64,000 nt of DNA, taken from contig NZ_CP056783.1 of NCBI RefSeq assembly GCF_023278045.1, positions 372,001 to 436,000 on the forward strand, given 5' to 3'. Shown here piece after piece: positions 1-8,704 of this stretch. Under the pieces are notes generated by a model. That model saw nothing but the letters and a program-made list of their open reading frames with translations. It did not search any database and was not told where the DNA came from. Origin of the DNA: Flavobacterium sp. K5-23 (GTDB taxonomy: Bacteria > Bacteroidota > Bacteroidia > Flavobacteriales > Flavobacteriaceae). Positions within the stretch are counted from its first letter, which is position 1. The number at the start of each line of letters is the position of its first letter. The position numbers were made by a program, and so were the translations under genes.

Positions 1-1
1 G

Positions 2-553
2 GCTATCCTTGGAGCTATGGGACTTGCAGTAGGATTGTCACTTCAGGGTTCCCTATCTAATTTCGCTGGAGGAATGCTAATTATATTATTCAAACCTTTT
101 AAAGTGGGCGATTTAATCGAAACACAGGGAGTTATGGCCACTGTAAGTGAGATCCAAATATTTGTAACCAAATTAATCACCGCTAACAACGAAACTGTTT
201 TTGTGCCTAATGGCGCGTTATCAAATGGCACAATAACCAACTTCTCCATGCAGGGATATCGTCGCGCCGATTTAACTTTTTCCATCTCTTACGACACCGA
301 TATAAAAAAAGCAAAAGAATTGATTGAAGCTATTTTAGTAAACAATCCAAAAGTTCTTCAAACTCCCAAACCTGAAGTTTTTGTAAAAAACCTGACCGAC
401 AGTTCAATCCAACTGGCAGTTAGACCTTGGGCAAAAAATGCGGATTTTGGAGTAGTGTTTACAGAAACATTAGAAAATTGTAAAACAGCATTTGATATAG
501 CCGGAATTGCTATTCAGCCTTTTGTAAAGGAACAATCAAACAGTAACATCTAA
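2..553 (+). CDS. Small-conductance mechanosensitive channel (MscS family), C-terminal part
   Basis: The frame is open from base 2, so the start lies before the window and only about 183 residues are visible. They begin in the pore-lining TM3 helix (glycine/alanine-rich GLAVGLSLQGSLSNFAGG), continue into the beta domain with the family signature VFVPNG, and end in the alpha/beta cytoplasmic cage. The family opens under membrane tension to release solutes during hypo-osmotic shock and sits in the inner membrane. The N-terminal membrane segments and any upstream partner cannot be judged. It converges on tsaB, 19 bases away. Confidence 0.9.
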   Translation, partial: AILGAMGLAVGLSLQGSLSNFAGGMLIILFKPFKVGDLIETQGVMATVSEIQIFVTKLITANNETVFVPNGALSNGTITNFSMQGYRRADLTFSISYDTDIKKAKELIEAILVNNPKVLQTPKPEVFVKNLTDSSIQLAVRPWAKNADFGVVFTETLENCKTAFDIAGIAIQPFVKEQSNSNI

Positions 554-572
554 TCAAATCATAGCTGATCTA

Positions 573-1241
573 TTATTTCTTGGAAGTAGTGATCATAAAA
601 TCTTTCAAATAATAAGGTTCAAAATAAGCGACATCAACGGTGTCGTTTTTTTTGTGCTTTTCAAAACTAAGAAAGCTCATTTCTTTGGCAGAGGGATATT
701 TAACATCTTCCAGAAAAATAAAATTTTCTTTCACCATAACGGTTTTACATTTTTCGGAACAATCGCCCACAAAATAAACAGGACCTTCAATTTCATCGAA
801 TGAGTTCTCGGTGATAATTTCGGCTTGTACTTTCCTTTGTGATTCTAAATTAGAGTTGAAAACGGCACTATACACTTCCATTCTTCTGGCGTCAATCATT
901 GGGACAATCAAGCCATCTGAAATTGTTGCCTGAGAAGCTAGCGTCTGTAATGTATCTACAGCTATTAAAGGAATATCTAATGCAAAGCAAAGTCCTTTGG
1001 CAGCAGAAACCCCAATACGCAAACCCGTATAAGAACCTGGTCCTTGACTCACGGCGATTGCAGTCAAATCTTTATATGTTATTTCAGCCTCTTTCAATAC
1101 GTCTTCAATAAAGACATGCAAACGCTCAGCGTGAGAATAACCCTCTTCGGCAATTTCATTACAACTGATGGTTACGCCGTCTTTAGCTAAGGCAACCGAA
1201 CAATTTTTAGTAGCTGTTTCTATGTTAAGTATATAGGACAC
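573..1241 (-). CDS. tsaB: tRNA threonylcarbamoyladenosine biosynthesis protein TsaB
   Basis: The 222-residue protein starts with the ASKHA-fold strand MSYILNIETAT and carries the TsaB hallmark SQGPGSYTGLRIG at residues 65-77. TsaB is the catalytically inactive partner that dimerises with TsaD in forming t6A37 on ANN-decoding tRNAs in the cytoplasm. Length is normal for the family (about 220-230). A promoter -7 box TATTTTTG lies at 1268-1275 (minus), about 27 bases before the start, but no clear TTG -33 box was found at the right distance. It follows the efflux adaptor/TolC genes on the same strand. Confidence 0.93.
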   Translation of the reverse strand: MSYILNIETATKNCSVALAKDGVTISCNEIAEEGYSHAERLHVFIEDVLKEAEITYKDLTAIAVSQGPGSYTGLRIGVSAAKGLCFALDIPLIAVDTLQTLASQATISDGLIVPMIDARRMEVYSAVFNSNLESQRKVQAEIITENSFDEIEGPVYFVGDCSEKCKTVMVKENFIFLEDVKYPSAKEMSFLSFEKHKKNDTVDVAYFEPYYLKDFMITTSKK

Positions 1242-1291
1242 TAGAGAATTATATTAAGATTGAATGGCAAAAATAGTCAAAAGTCCTTGAT

Positions 1292-1711
1292 TTATTTTTG
1301 AATAATAAAATTCGCGTTACTTTTTTCATAAAACCTTCTAAATATAAACGTAAACAATAAAATGAGAAAAATCGGCACACTAATCTTGTTATTCGGATCT
1401 AAAAAACTATACGAAAAAATACAAACCGAAAACAATAAAAACCCAATTGAAATTCCTTTATATAACTGTAACGAAACATTCGGTTTGATATAATATCGTT
1501 TTAATGTATCTGTTTTTATAACTATTTCATTTTCTACCAAATAATCATCACATTGTATAGAAACAATATGTTTTCCTGGTTCTAAAGACAAAAATCTTTT
1601 TGAATTTGAATATGTTAAAACTCCTTGATTAATTCCGTCTACAACAAGACTATATTTTTTACTTTTAAAAAAAATATCTTTCCTGATTTCGATCAATAAA
1701 TTATTAATCAT
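1292..1711 (-). CDS. Hypothetical membrane protein
   Basis: This 139-residue protein is not recognised. The first 75 residues look like a small beta-rich domain (GKHIVSIQCDDYLVE resembles PEGA-like surface modules, but weakly). Two hydrophobic segments follow at about 85-105 and 110-128, and the C terminus is basic. The gene begins one base after the stop of the efflux adaptor, so it is probably co-transcribed and translationally coupled with it. It may accompany the transporter, but nothing in the sequence proves this. Confidence 0.6.
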   Translation of the reverse strand: MINNLLIEIRKDIFFKSKKYSLVVDGINQGVLTYSNSKRFLSLEPGKHIVSIQCDDYLVENEIVIKTDTLKRYYIKPNVSLQLYKGISIGFLLFSVCIFSYSFLDPNNKISVPIFLILLFTFIFRRFYEKSNANFIIQK

Positions 1712-1712
1712 T

Positions 1713-3017
1713 TTATTTCTTGGTTTTATCTTTATCCGTTTTCAAAGTCACTTTATCTCCTGAATTCAATTCCTTCGTCACAGTCGAATAAGGACCCGTA
1801 ATTACCACATCTCCCTTTTTAAGACCTGTAACCACTTCAATATTAGAGTCGTCTTGAATTCCTGTTTTTATAACTCTGATTTTTGCTTTATCCCCAACTT
1901 TTACAAAAACACATTCAAATTTCTTATCGCTTTTTGGAGCTGCCTTACTCTCGTCAGATTCAGGATCAACTACTTTAAAGTCCTTCATTGCTACTGCAGC
2001 CGTATCCGATTTTATTACAATGGAGCTAATTGGCACTACCAAAACATTGGATTTTGTTTTTGTAATGATATCTACTGTAGCTGTCATTCCAGGTCTAAAA
2101 GGCGAATAAGCAACTGGTTTCCCTACTAACAAATCCTGGTAAGACTCTTTAAGAATTCTTACTTTCACTTTAAAATTGGTCACCTGATCTGCAGTTAACG
2201 TAGAGCTCGCCGAATTAGAAATACTCGTTACCACTCCTTTGAACTGTTTTTTCAAGTAAGCATCAACTTCAACATTAGCCTCATCACCTACTTTAATTTT
2301 TACAATATCATTTTCATTCACATCTACTTCCACTTCCATATTGTTCAAGTTGGCTACTCTTAATATTTCAGTTCCCGCCATTTGTTGCGTTCCTAAAACA
2401 CGCTCTCCTAATTCAACATTAAGAACAGAAATAGTTCCGTCAGCAGGTGCGTAAATTGTAGTACGCGAAAGATTATCTTTGGCTTCATTTACTGTTGCCG
2501 ATGCACTTTGAACATTGTAATATGCAGTTTGCTTACTTGCTTTAGCCACTTCAAAAGAGGCAATGGCTTTATCCCAGTCTGACTTTGATATTATCCCTTT
2601 TGCAAACAACGTTTTGTTTCTGTCATAACTTGATTTAGCTTCCTGAAAAGATGCGTCAGCCTGACTTAAACCAGCTTTAGTGCTTGATAAATTAGAAACC
2701 GAACGGTTGTACCCAGAAGTGTACAAATCAGGATTTATCTTAACTAAAAGGTCTCCTTTTTTAACCACTTGCCCTTCTTTCACATTCAAAGAGATTATCT
2801 CTCCTGAAACTTCAGATGAAATTTTAACTTCAATTTCGGGTTGGATTTTACCGGTTGCCGATACAGTTTCAACAATAGTCGTAGACATAACATTAGAAAT
2901 CTCTACTTCTATTCCTTTGTCTTTGTTTCCAATAACTCCAGATTTAGAAAGCCCTACTAAAGAAGCAATAACCACAACTGCTCCACCTAATATAATATAA
3001 ATTGTTTTTTTTGTCAT
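1713..3017 (-). CDS. Efflux transporter periplasmic adaptor subunit (HlyD/MacA-like)
   Basis: The 434-residue protein has an N-terminal membrane anchor (residues 5-26), a split lipoyl/barrel-sandwich domain (VEVEISNV... and YAPADGTISVLNVELGERV near 190-210), a long helical hairpin in between (about 105-185), then beta-barrel and membrane-proximal domains. Such adaptors bridge an inner-membrane pump (ABC or RND) and a TolC channel in the periplasm. It lies 6 bases after the TolC-family gene, so the two form one unit. No pump ATPase or permease is next to it. The closest subtype is MacA-like, by anchor and hairpin length; the exported substrate is unknown. Confidence 0.88.
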   Translation of the reverse strand: MTKKTIYIILGGAVVVIASLVGLSKSGVIGNKDKGIEVEISNVMSTTIVETVSATGKIQPEIEVKISSEVSGEIISLNVKEGQVVKKGDLLVKINPDLYTSGYNRSVSNLSSTKAGLSQADASFQEAKSSYDRNKTLFAKGIISKSDWDKAIASFEVAKASKQTAYYNVQSASATVNEAKDNLSRTTIYAPADGTISVLNVELGERVLGTQQMAGTEILRVANLNNMEVEVDVNENDIVKIKVGDEANVEVDAYLKKQFKGVVTSISNSASSTLTADQVTNFKVKVRILKESYQDLLVGKPVAYSPFRPGMTATVDIITKTKSNVLVVPISSIVIKSDTAAVAMKDFKVVDPESDESKAAPKSDKKFECVFVKVGDKAKIRVIKTGIQDDSNIEVVTGLKKGDVVITGPYSTVTKELNSGDKVTLKTDKDKTKK

Positions 3018-3023
3018 GATAAA

Positions 3024-4460
3024 TTAATTTGTGATGATAGGAATTCCAAAATAGAATTCTAATATTTTTATTTTAAAGATGTAATCGTATTTGGTTCTTA
3101 AAACTTCTGACTGTGCATTTGAAAGTAATGTTTGTGATTGATTGAAATCGAAAGAGTTCATCATTCCAACATCATATTTTTCTTTGGCGTATACATAAGC
3201 TTCTTGTCTAGCATCCAGCGCCACAATAGAAGACTCATGTGCATTCAAAGCGCCTTTGGCATCCGTAAATGCTGTATACACATTTCTTTGCAAATCTAGA
3301 TCTTGTTGTTCCAATGCAATTTTAGATTTTTCTAAATTCACTTTAGAACGCTCTACATTGTTTCTGGCTGCAAATCCGTTAAATATTGGAACTGATAATT
3401 GCATCCCAAAAGAATGTCCTTTATTATTGTCAAACTGATCAAAAACAGGCAAATGTTTTCCTAATACAGGAGTGAAATTAGGCTCAAGAACGTTTTGATT
3501 TGTTCCTTCCACAAAACCTATTGAGGAAGTAGGATTAGCTGTATTAGGTACGGCACCAACAATTCTATCTGAATAACCTGCTCTAGTACTAAAGCTATAA
3601 AAACCTTGTAAAGTAGGCTGATAAGTACCTTTAGCGATTTCCAGGTTTTTCATTGCAATTTCAAGATTGGTATTTGCGATTTTCAACTCAGTCCTTCCCT
3701 CTTTTGCCTTATTATAAATTGCTATAGGAGTTTGCATCAAAATCTGATTCTCGTCTTTTGCATTAGTATCATCAACAACATCAAAATTTTCAAAATCTTT
3801 CAACTGCAACAATTGAGAAAGGCTTAATTTAGAAATCAGCAAAGCGTTTTCAGCTGCGATTACTCTTTGATTATCAGAAGCAACTGTAGCTTTTACATCT
3901 AATAAATCTCCACGAGGAATGGTTCCTGCTGAAACTAACTCTTTGGAACGCAACAATTGTTTTTCATTAATAGCCAATTGTTCCTGTTGCACCTTTAAAT
4001 TTTCCTTATTAAAAAGAACCTGCAAGAATGCATTAGCTACATTCAAAGCAATATCTTCTTTCATCTTTAACAATTGATATTTAGCTGCAACAATGGAAAG
4101 ATTAGCTCTTCTAAGGGTATTTTGATTTTGTAACCCCTTATAGATATCAACTCCTACATTAGCACCAGCAGAAGTAAACTGCGTTGTTTTATTTTGAAGA
4201 ATACCCGTTGTAATATCCTGATTCAAACCAATATTCCAAGAATGGGAAGCGTTTGCATTTAATGAAGGTAGAAAATTTCCAATTGCCCCTCTTTTATCTA
4301 TTGTGGCAGTTTGCGTGTCCAAATCGGATTGCTTGATGGAAATATTATTTTCTATGGCGTAGTTAACACACTCTTTTAATGTCCATGTTTTTGTTTGTGC
4401 CTGAGATGACAAACTACATAGTAGCACTAAAATTAAACTATAAAAACTATTTTTTTCCAT
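3024..4460 (-). CDS. TolC family outer membrane efflux protein
   Basis: The protein has a signal peptide (MEKNSFYSLILVLLCSLSSQAQ, with AQ cleavage) and two OEP repeats rich in long helices (ALNVANAFLQVLFNKENLKVQ and a matching second half ending in KILEFYFGIP). It is 478 residues from the chosen ATG at 4460; a start 12 codons further up would put an unlikely sequence before the signal peptide. TolC trimers form the outer-membrane and periplasmic tunnel for tripartite export. It is first in the unit with the adaptor. A TAAATTTG box lies upstream on the minus strand, but the spacing to a TTG is long. Confidence 0.9.
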   Translation of the reverse strand: MEKNSFYSLILVLLCSLSSQAQTKTWTLKECVNYAIENNISIKQSDLDTQTATIDKRGAIGNFLPSLNANASHSWNIGLNQDITTGILQNKTTQFTSAGANVGVDIYKGLQNQNTLRRANLSIVAAKYQLLKMKEDIALNVANAFLQVLFNKENLKVQQEQLAINEKQLLRSKELVSAGTIPRGDLLDVKATVASDNQRVIAAENALLISKLSLSQLLQLKDFENFDVVDDTNAKDENQILMQTPIAIYNKAKEGRTELKIANTNLEIAMKNLEIAKGTYQPTLQGFYSFSTRAGYSDRIVGAVPNTANPTSSIGFVEGTNQNVLEPNFTPVLGKHLPVFDQFDNNKGHSFGMQLSVPIFNGFAARNNVERSKVNLEKSKIALEQQDLDLQRNVYTAFTDAKGALNAHESSIVALDARQEAYVYAKEKYDVGMMNSFDFNQSQTLLSNAQSEVLRTKYDYIFKIKILEFYFGIPIITN

Positions 4461-4589
4461 ATATTTTTGAATAACTATTTGACATGTGCCAAACAAATTT
4501 AATTTTAACTGTATGAAAACCTATCAACTTATAGAAAATAAAAGACAGACAATTCATCTATTAAACAATTAGACTTTTAAAAAATGTAT

Positions 4590-4619
4590 TTGTTACAAAA
4601 AAACCAATAAATATATTTG
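4590..4619 (+). promoter_or_regulatory. Bacteroidota-type promoter of the DUF4403 gene
   Basis: TTG at 4590-4592 and TATATTTG at 4612-4619 are 19 bases apart, which fits the TTG/TAnnTTTG consensus of Bacteroidota housekeeping promoters. The ATG follows at 4654, giving a leader of roughly 30 bases. Confidence 0.65.
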
Positions 4620-4653
4620 TTTTATTATTTTTACCCTTTCAAACCTATATAAA

Positions 4654-6063
4654 ATGTCAAAATTTCATTCGATTCTACTAGTTTTTAGTGCTTTTTTACT
4701 TTTACAAAGCTGTTCCACAAATCAAAAAATTTCGGCACTAAAACCGGAACCGGATGATGCAAGTCCATTGCTATATGACAACAGCCCTTCATTTATCAAT
4801 TTACCCATTAGCATAAAATTAAAGGATATTGAAAATAAAACCAACTCATTGCTGAATGGATTAATCTACGAAGACAACAATATTGAGGATGATGATATTG
4901 AAATTAAGGTTTGGAAACTAGCCCCCATAAGCATCGAGAGTTATAATAATGGTGCAGGTGAAAAAATAAAAACAGTGTTACCTCTTAAAGCTTTGGTTAA
5001 ATATAGGATAGGCACAAAAACCATGGGAGTGGAACTCTATAACACTAGGGAATTCAATCTAAACGGAATAGTGACCCTAATAAGCGATGTGGGTTTGAAT
5101 AATTGGAATCTAAATACTAGAACAACATTAAAATCACTGGATTGGAACGAAAGCCCTACTATGATCGTTTTTGGTAAAGAGGTTCCAGTAACCTACTTGG
5201 TTAATCCAGGAATAAAGCTTTTTAAATCGAAAATTGAGAAAAATATAGATGACGCAATTGCAAAATCCATGGATTTCAAACCTAATGTTCTAGAAGCGCT
5301 AAATAAAATATGCACTCCTTTCCAAATGAATGAAACATACGAAAGCTGGCTTCGAATAGTTCCTACAGAAATTTATTCAACGAATGCCAAATTGAAAAAC
5401 GATGTGTTTTTACTTCAAATGGGAATGAAATGCACAATGGAAACTTGGGTTGGACAAAAACCGGAATCAAAATTTGATGCATCTAAAATAATACTAAAAC
5501 CAGTAACAAAAATTCCGAATCAGATTTCATCCAATATAGTGGCAGTTTCTACCTATAATGATGCTTCAAAAATAATGACCAAAAATTTTTCGGGGCAAGA
5601 ATTTGGAACAGGTACAAAAAAAGTAAAGGTTAAAAATGTAGAGCTTTGGCACAAGAACGGAAAAATGGTAATAGCATTAGACCTATTAGGATCTATAAAC
5701 GGAACCATATATCTAACAGGTCTGCCAAAATACAATGATGATAAAAAAGAAATCTATTTTGACCAATTAGATTATGTACTGGATACTAAAAACAAACTAA
5801 TGCGTACCGCAAACTGGCTTGCGCAAGGATTAGTTTTAAGAAAAATTCAAGAAAGCTGTCGCTATTCCATAAAACCAAATTTAGAAGAAGGCAAACAAAC
5901 GATGATGGGCTATTTAAAAAATTATTCGCCTATGCCTGGAGTTTTCGTTAATGGAACAATGGAAGACATTCAATTTCAAAAAACACAACTTACCAATAAT
6001 GCCATCTTAGCATTTATAAAAGTAAATGGCACAATTAGCGTTTCCATAGATGGATTAAAATAG
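4654..6063 (+). CDS. DUF4403 family lipoprotein
   Basis: The 469-residue protein has a lipoprotein signal peptide with lipobox LQSC (Cys20). The rest is the DUF4403 pattern: repeated beta/alpha segments with the conserved opening SFINLPISIKLKDIENKTN and the late FKKTQ-like ending IQFQKTQLTNN. The family is thought to resemble lipid-binding TULIP-like folds, but its role is unknown. It should sit in the periplasm, anchored to a membrane. It is a single gene with its own promoter, converging on the oxidase accessory cluster. Confidence 0.8.
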   Translation: MSKFHSILLVFSAFLLLQSCSTNQKISALKPEPDDASPLLYDNSPSFINLPISIKLKDIENKTNSLLNGLIYEDNNIEDDDIEIKVWKLAPISIESYNNGAGEKIKTVLPLKALVKYRIGTKTMGVELYNTREFNLNGIVTLISDVGLNNWNLNTRTTLKSLDWNESPTMIVFGKEVPVTYLVNPGIKLFKSKIEKNIDDAIAKSMDFKPNVLEALNKICTPFQMNETYESWLRIVPTEIYSTNAKLKNDVFLLQMGMKCTMETWVGQKPESKFDASKIILKPVTKIPNQISSNIVAVSTYNDASKIMTKNFSGQEFGTGTKKVKVKNVELWHKNGKMVIALDLLGSINGTIYLTGLPKYNDDKKEIYFDQLDYVLDTKNKLMRTANWLAQGLVLRKIQESCRYSIKPNLEEGKQTMMGYLKNYSPMPGVFVNGTMEDIQFQKTQLTNNAILAFIKVNGTISVSIDGLK

Positions 6064-6116
6064 AAAAACATCACCATAAAGAGGAAATCATTCGAAAAAC
6101 GAAGTTATACTTACCG

Positions 6117-6380
6117 TTACAGTTTCTTCTTTTTCATTCTATAAACTGCATATCCTATTCCCGCAACTAACACGTAAGGAATTATCATTAAATAAACTAT
6201 TCCGTCGTTTACAGCTTGGGCCTGATTTTTATTGTCTTCTCCTGCTAATGCAGCACGACACATCGCACATTGAGCATAGGAAGAAAAAGAAAAGAATAAA
6301 GAACATAGAATATAGAAATATACTCCTAACCCAATTCTTCTTTTTTCTTTTTTCTTTTTTCTTTTTTCGCTACTAAACAT
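6117..6380 (-). CDS. Small CAMC-motif membrane protein, last gene of the oxidase accessory cluster
   Basis: The 87-residue protein has a very basic N-terminal tail, a signal-like hydrophobic stretch (YFYILCSLFFSFSSYAQ), a C-A-M-C motif right after the predicted cleavage site, a second hydrophobic segment (YLMIIPYVLVAGIGYAVY) and a lysine tail. Its ATG overlaps the last codons of the DUF420 gene, a typical coupled arrangement. The CxxC next to SCO and DUF420 genes suggests copper or redox work in oxidase assembly (inference). The basic tail is encoded by four tandem copies of a 7-bp repeat (6340-6367), so slippage would shift the frame. Confidence 0.75.
   Translation of the reverse strand: MFSSEKRKKKKEKRRIGLGVYFYILCSLFFSFSSYAQCAMCRAALAGEDNKNQAQAVNDGIVYLMIIPYVLVAGIGYAVYRMKKKKL
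6340..6367. repeat. Four tandem copies of the 7-bp unit CTTTTTT
   Basis: The plus strand reads C followed by six T, four times in a row, with a further C at 6368. The array lies in codons 5 to 14 of the small CAMC protein. The unit is not a multiple of three, so gain or loss of one copy would change the reading frame. Confidence 0.95.
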
Positions 6381-6912
6381 AATAAGGAGAAATCATTAGA
6401 TAAACAACAACACCGGTTACAGCAACATAAAGCCAAATAGGGAATGTGATTTTAGCAATTTTTTTATGTTTATCAAAAACTTGAGCTAACGCCCTCACAT
6501 AAGTAGTCAAAACCAGAGGAATAATTACAATTGACAAAACGATATGGGTAAATAAAATAAAATAATAAACATATTTAATAATTCCTTCTCCACCAAATTT
6601 AGTAGAATCAGAAGTCATATGATAAGCAACATACATTCCTAGAAAAACAATAGAACAACCTATTGCCGTTTTCATAAGATTTTCGTGTAACTTCCTGTTT
6701 CCGTTTTTAATTGCCAATACGGCCAAAATTAAAACAACTGCGGTAATACCATTTACAGTGGCGTAAATAGGAGGTAAAAAAGTAAGAGGCTGAACATCAT
6801 AACCCAGTTTTCTTAAATTAACACCAAATAATAAGGCAACCACAAGCGGAATGGCAACTGACAACAGGATAATCCATTTTTTATATTTTTGTTCTAAAAC
6901 TTGCTCTTTCAT
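6373..6912 (-). CDS. DUF420 family membrane protein (oxidase biogenesis)
   Basis: This 179-residue protein has about five transmembrane helices and conserved membrane histidines (KLHENLMKTA, AYHMTSDSTKFGG, LFTHIVLSIVIIPLVL). DUF420 proteins occur next to caa3-type cytochrome oxidase genes and are related to factors needed for oxidase assembly. It is in line with SCO (6 bases upstream) and the CAMC protein (overlapping downstream). The exact step it performs is not known from sequence. Confidence 0.85.
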   Translation of the reverse strand: MKEQVLEQKYKKWIILLSVAIPLVVALLFGVNLRKLGYDVQPLTFLPPIYATVNGITAVVLILAVLAIKNGNRKLHENLMKTAIGCSIVFLGMYVAYHMTSDSTKFGGEGIIKYVYYFILFTHIVLSIVIIPLVLTTYVRALAQVFDKHKKIAKITFPIWLYVAVTGVVVYLMISPYYV

Positions 6913-6918
6913 AAAATT

Positions 6919-7605
6919 CTATTCTTCTAATAATACATTAATATCCTGTTGAATATCTCTCACTCCATTTTTATCTAAACCATCGTAATATAAGATTGGA
7001 TTACCAAACTTGTCTCTTCTGCATCGAATATTTCCGTTTTTATCAATCAAAGCAAACAATCCTGAATGCTCAAATCCACCACTTACTTTACTATTCTCCC
7101 CTGCATAAAGATTAAATCCTTTGTTAGCTAAATTCATTATGTACGCTTTGTCGCCTGATAAAAAATTCCAACTTGATGATCTAACTCCTAAAGCCTTTGA
7201 ATGAGATTTTAATACTGCTGGAGTATCTGTTTCAGGATCGATAGTAATAGATACAATTCCAAAATTAGGATTGCCAAAAAACTTGTTTTCAATCTCAAGC
7301 ATACTCAAATTCATCTTAGGACAAATAGAAGGACAGCTTGTAAAAAAGAATTCTAACACATACACTTTTCCCTTATAGCTTTCATTAGTAATTTTAACAT
7401 TATCTTGATTTACTAATTCGAAAGCAGGCGCAGGTCCTATTTCAACTAATTTGTTCACTTCATTTGAAGACGAAGACACTTTATCCAATCGATTCCCTTT
7501 GACAACTTCATTGTTTTTTAACTTCTCCACAATTTTTGGAACTGCATAAATTCCGAAAATTAGAATGATAAATGAAATCCCGATGTATGATTTATTTTTA
7601 AACAT
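6919..7605 (-). CDS. SCO1/SenC family copper chaperone
   Basis: The protein is 228 residues long with a single N-terminal membrane anchor (YIGISFIILIFGIYAV) and a thioredoxin-fold domain outside the membrane. The copper ligands are present: CPSIC in FFTSCPSICPKMNLSM and the distal histidine in GGFEHSGLFALID. SCO proteins deliver copper to the CuA centre of oxidase subunit II. It precedes DUF420 and follows a cysteine-free relative in the same operon. Confidence 0.9.
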   Translation of the reverse strand: MFKNKSYIGISFIILIFGIYAVPKIVEKLKNNEVVKGNRLDKVSSSSNEVNKLVEIGPAPAFELVNQDNVKITNESYKGKVYVLEFFFTSCPSICPKMNLSMLEIENKFFGNPNFGIVSITIDPETDTPAVLKSHSKALGVRSSSWNFLSGDKAYIMNLANKGFNLYAGENSKVSGGFEHSGLFALIDKNGNIRCRRDKFGNPILYYDGLDKNGVRDIQQDINVLLEE

Positions 7606-7617
7606 AAATTATATAAT

Positions 7618-8259
7618 TTAAAGCCTTCTTGAAGCATTTTTATTTTTTTTCAAAGCTGCACGATATTCGTATAAAATAACTTTAAAATCATCCTTCATTT
7701 CATTACTCAATTCCGAAGGATGAAACGTATTATAACCTTCTTTATAAGTTTTCACATCTTTCCTTCCTCTTAAGTCACGTACTTTATCTACAATAAAAAC
7801 ATTAGGCGTACCGTGTTTAGCATCTAATTTACCAACCAAATTTAACTGGCTGTAATAGGATTCAATATCAGAAGGGGAAGCAAATAAAAAGTGCCATTGA
7901 GAAACATCAGTAAATTCACCTAAGGCATCGACAACTGATTTCATATCAGCTTCAGTACCTAAAGGACAAATCATAACAAATTGCAAGTCTTTGAAAGTAT
8001 GGTATTGCTGATAGATTTTTTCATTCAAATTGAATAAATTTCCTCTGTTTTTGAGCACCTCAGTTCCTGAGAATCCCAAGATGGTTATTTTCTCATTCAA
8101 ACTTACTTTTTCTCCATTCAATGATTTCCATTCGCCAAAGTCGGCAATTTTTGGAGTTATGACAGGTAGTTTAGTAAAACCATTTACCCCCGAAGCAAAG
8201 AAAAGATAGGCTACGATAGGCAAAATAAATAAAACGAAAAGAACTATATTTTTTTTCAT
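7618..8259 (-). CDS. Membrane-anchored thioredoxin-fold protein lacking the SCO cysteines
   Basis: From the ATG at 8259 the protein is 213 residues: an N-terminal anchor (KKNIVLFVLFILPIVAYLFFA), then a thioredoxin-like domain (ITILGFSGTEVLKNRGNLF, LQFVMICPLGTEADM, HGTPNVFIVDKVRDLRGR). The place where SCO carries CxxxC reads FSGTEVLKN, and only one cysteine remains in the soluble part. The 15 codons before the chosen ATG overlap promoter-like DNA and are unlikely to be coding. It sits directly before the SCO gene, so a role as an SCO partner or scaffold is reasonable, but this is inference. Confidence 0.75.
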   Translation of the reverse strand: MKKNIVLFVLFILPIVAYLFFASGVNGFTKLPVITPKIADFGEWKSLNGEKVSLNEKITILGFSGTEVLKNRGNLFNLNEKIYQQYHTFKDLQFVMICPLGTEADMKSVVDALGEFTDVSQWHFLFASPSDIESYYSQLNLVGKLDAKHGTPNVFIVDKVRDLRGRKDVKTYKEGYNTFHPSELSNEMKDDFKVILYEYRAALKKNKNASRRL

Positions 8260-8290
8260 TATGATGATAAAATTTAAAGTGCAAAAATAA

Positions 8291-8312
8291 AAAAAGGCAC
8301 GCAATGCGTACC
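8291..8312 (-). terminator. Terminator or attenuator between oxidase subunit IV and the SCO genes
   Basis: Read on the minus strand, GGTACGC and GCGTGCC pair over seven bases around a short ATT loop and run straight into seven T. It lies between the end of subunit IV and the start of the next gene. A TATTTTTG box at 8282-8289 may restart transcription for the SCO part. Confidence 0.7.
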
Positions 8313-8334
8313 CTTTTTTTGAATTAATATATTG

Positions 8335-8685
8335 TTAAAAATTCCATTTAATAGTAGAATCTTTAAAAACCCCATAAATATAATGCCCTTCAGTCAATAG
8401 AATGAAAAGTAAATATAAAATCAGGAAGACAACAGGCAGTACAACTGACCATCTAAGACTTGATTTTTCACCTTCCATGTGCATAAATGCCCATACAATG
8501 TAATATGCTTTAAAAACGGTTAGGATATAGAAAATCCAATTAAGTAAATTCATTCCTAAGAAATCAGTAAAATGTAATGATTCCGGTTTAAGTATCCCTA
8601 AAAATACCTCTATAATTGTAACGGCAGACAATATTCCGAAAACTTTCCAGATTCTACCTATATTAGATACATGTTCGTGTGACAT
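8335..8685 (-). CDS. Cytochrome c oxidase subunit IV (caa3 type)
   Basis: This is a 116-residue protein with three transmembrane helices and the pattern of small prokaryotic subunit IV proteins (VTIIEVFLGI, FKAYYIVWAFMHMEGEKSSL). It stabilises the oxidase core. It follows both subunit III genes and precedes a terminator-like hairpin. Confidence 0.88.
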   Translation of the reverse strand: MSHEHVSNIGRIWKVFGILSAVTIIEVFLGILKPESLHFTDFLGMNLLNWIFYILTVFKAYYIVWAFMHMEGEKSSLRWSVVLPVVFLILYLLFILLTEGHYIYGVFKDSTIKWNF

Positions 8686-8704
8686 AATAATAACTTTTTG
8701 AAAA

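Noticed and set aside
4461..4496. Longer start of the TolC-family protein
   Set aside because: It adds 12 residues in front of a complete signal peptide.
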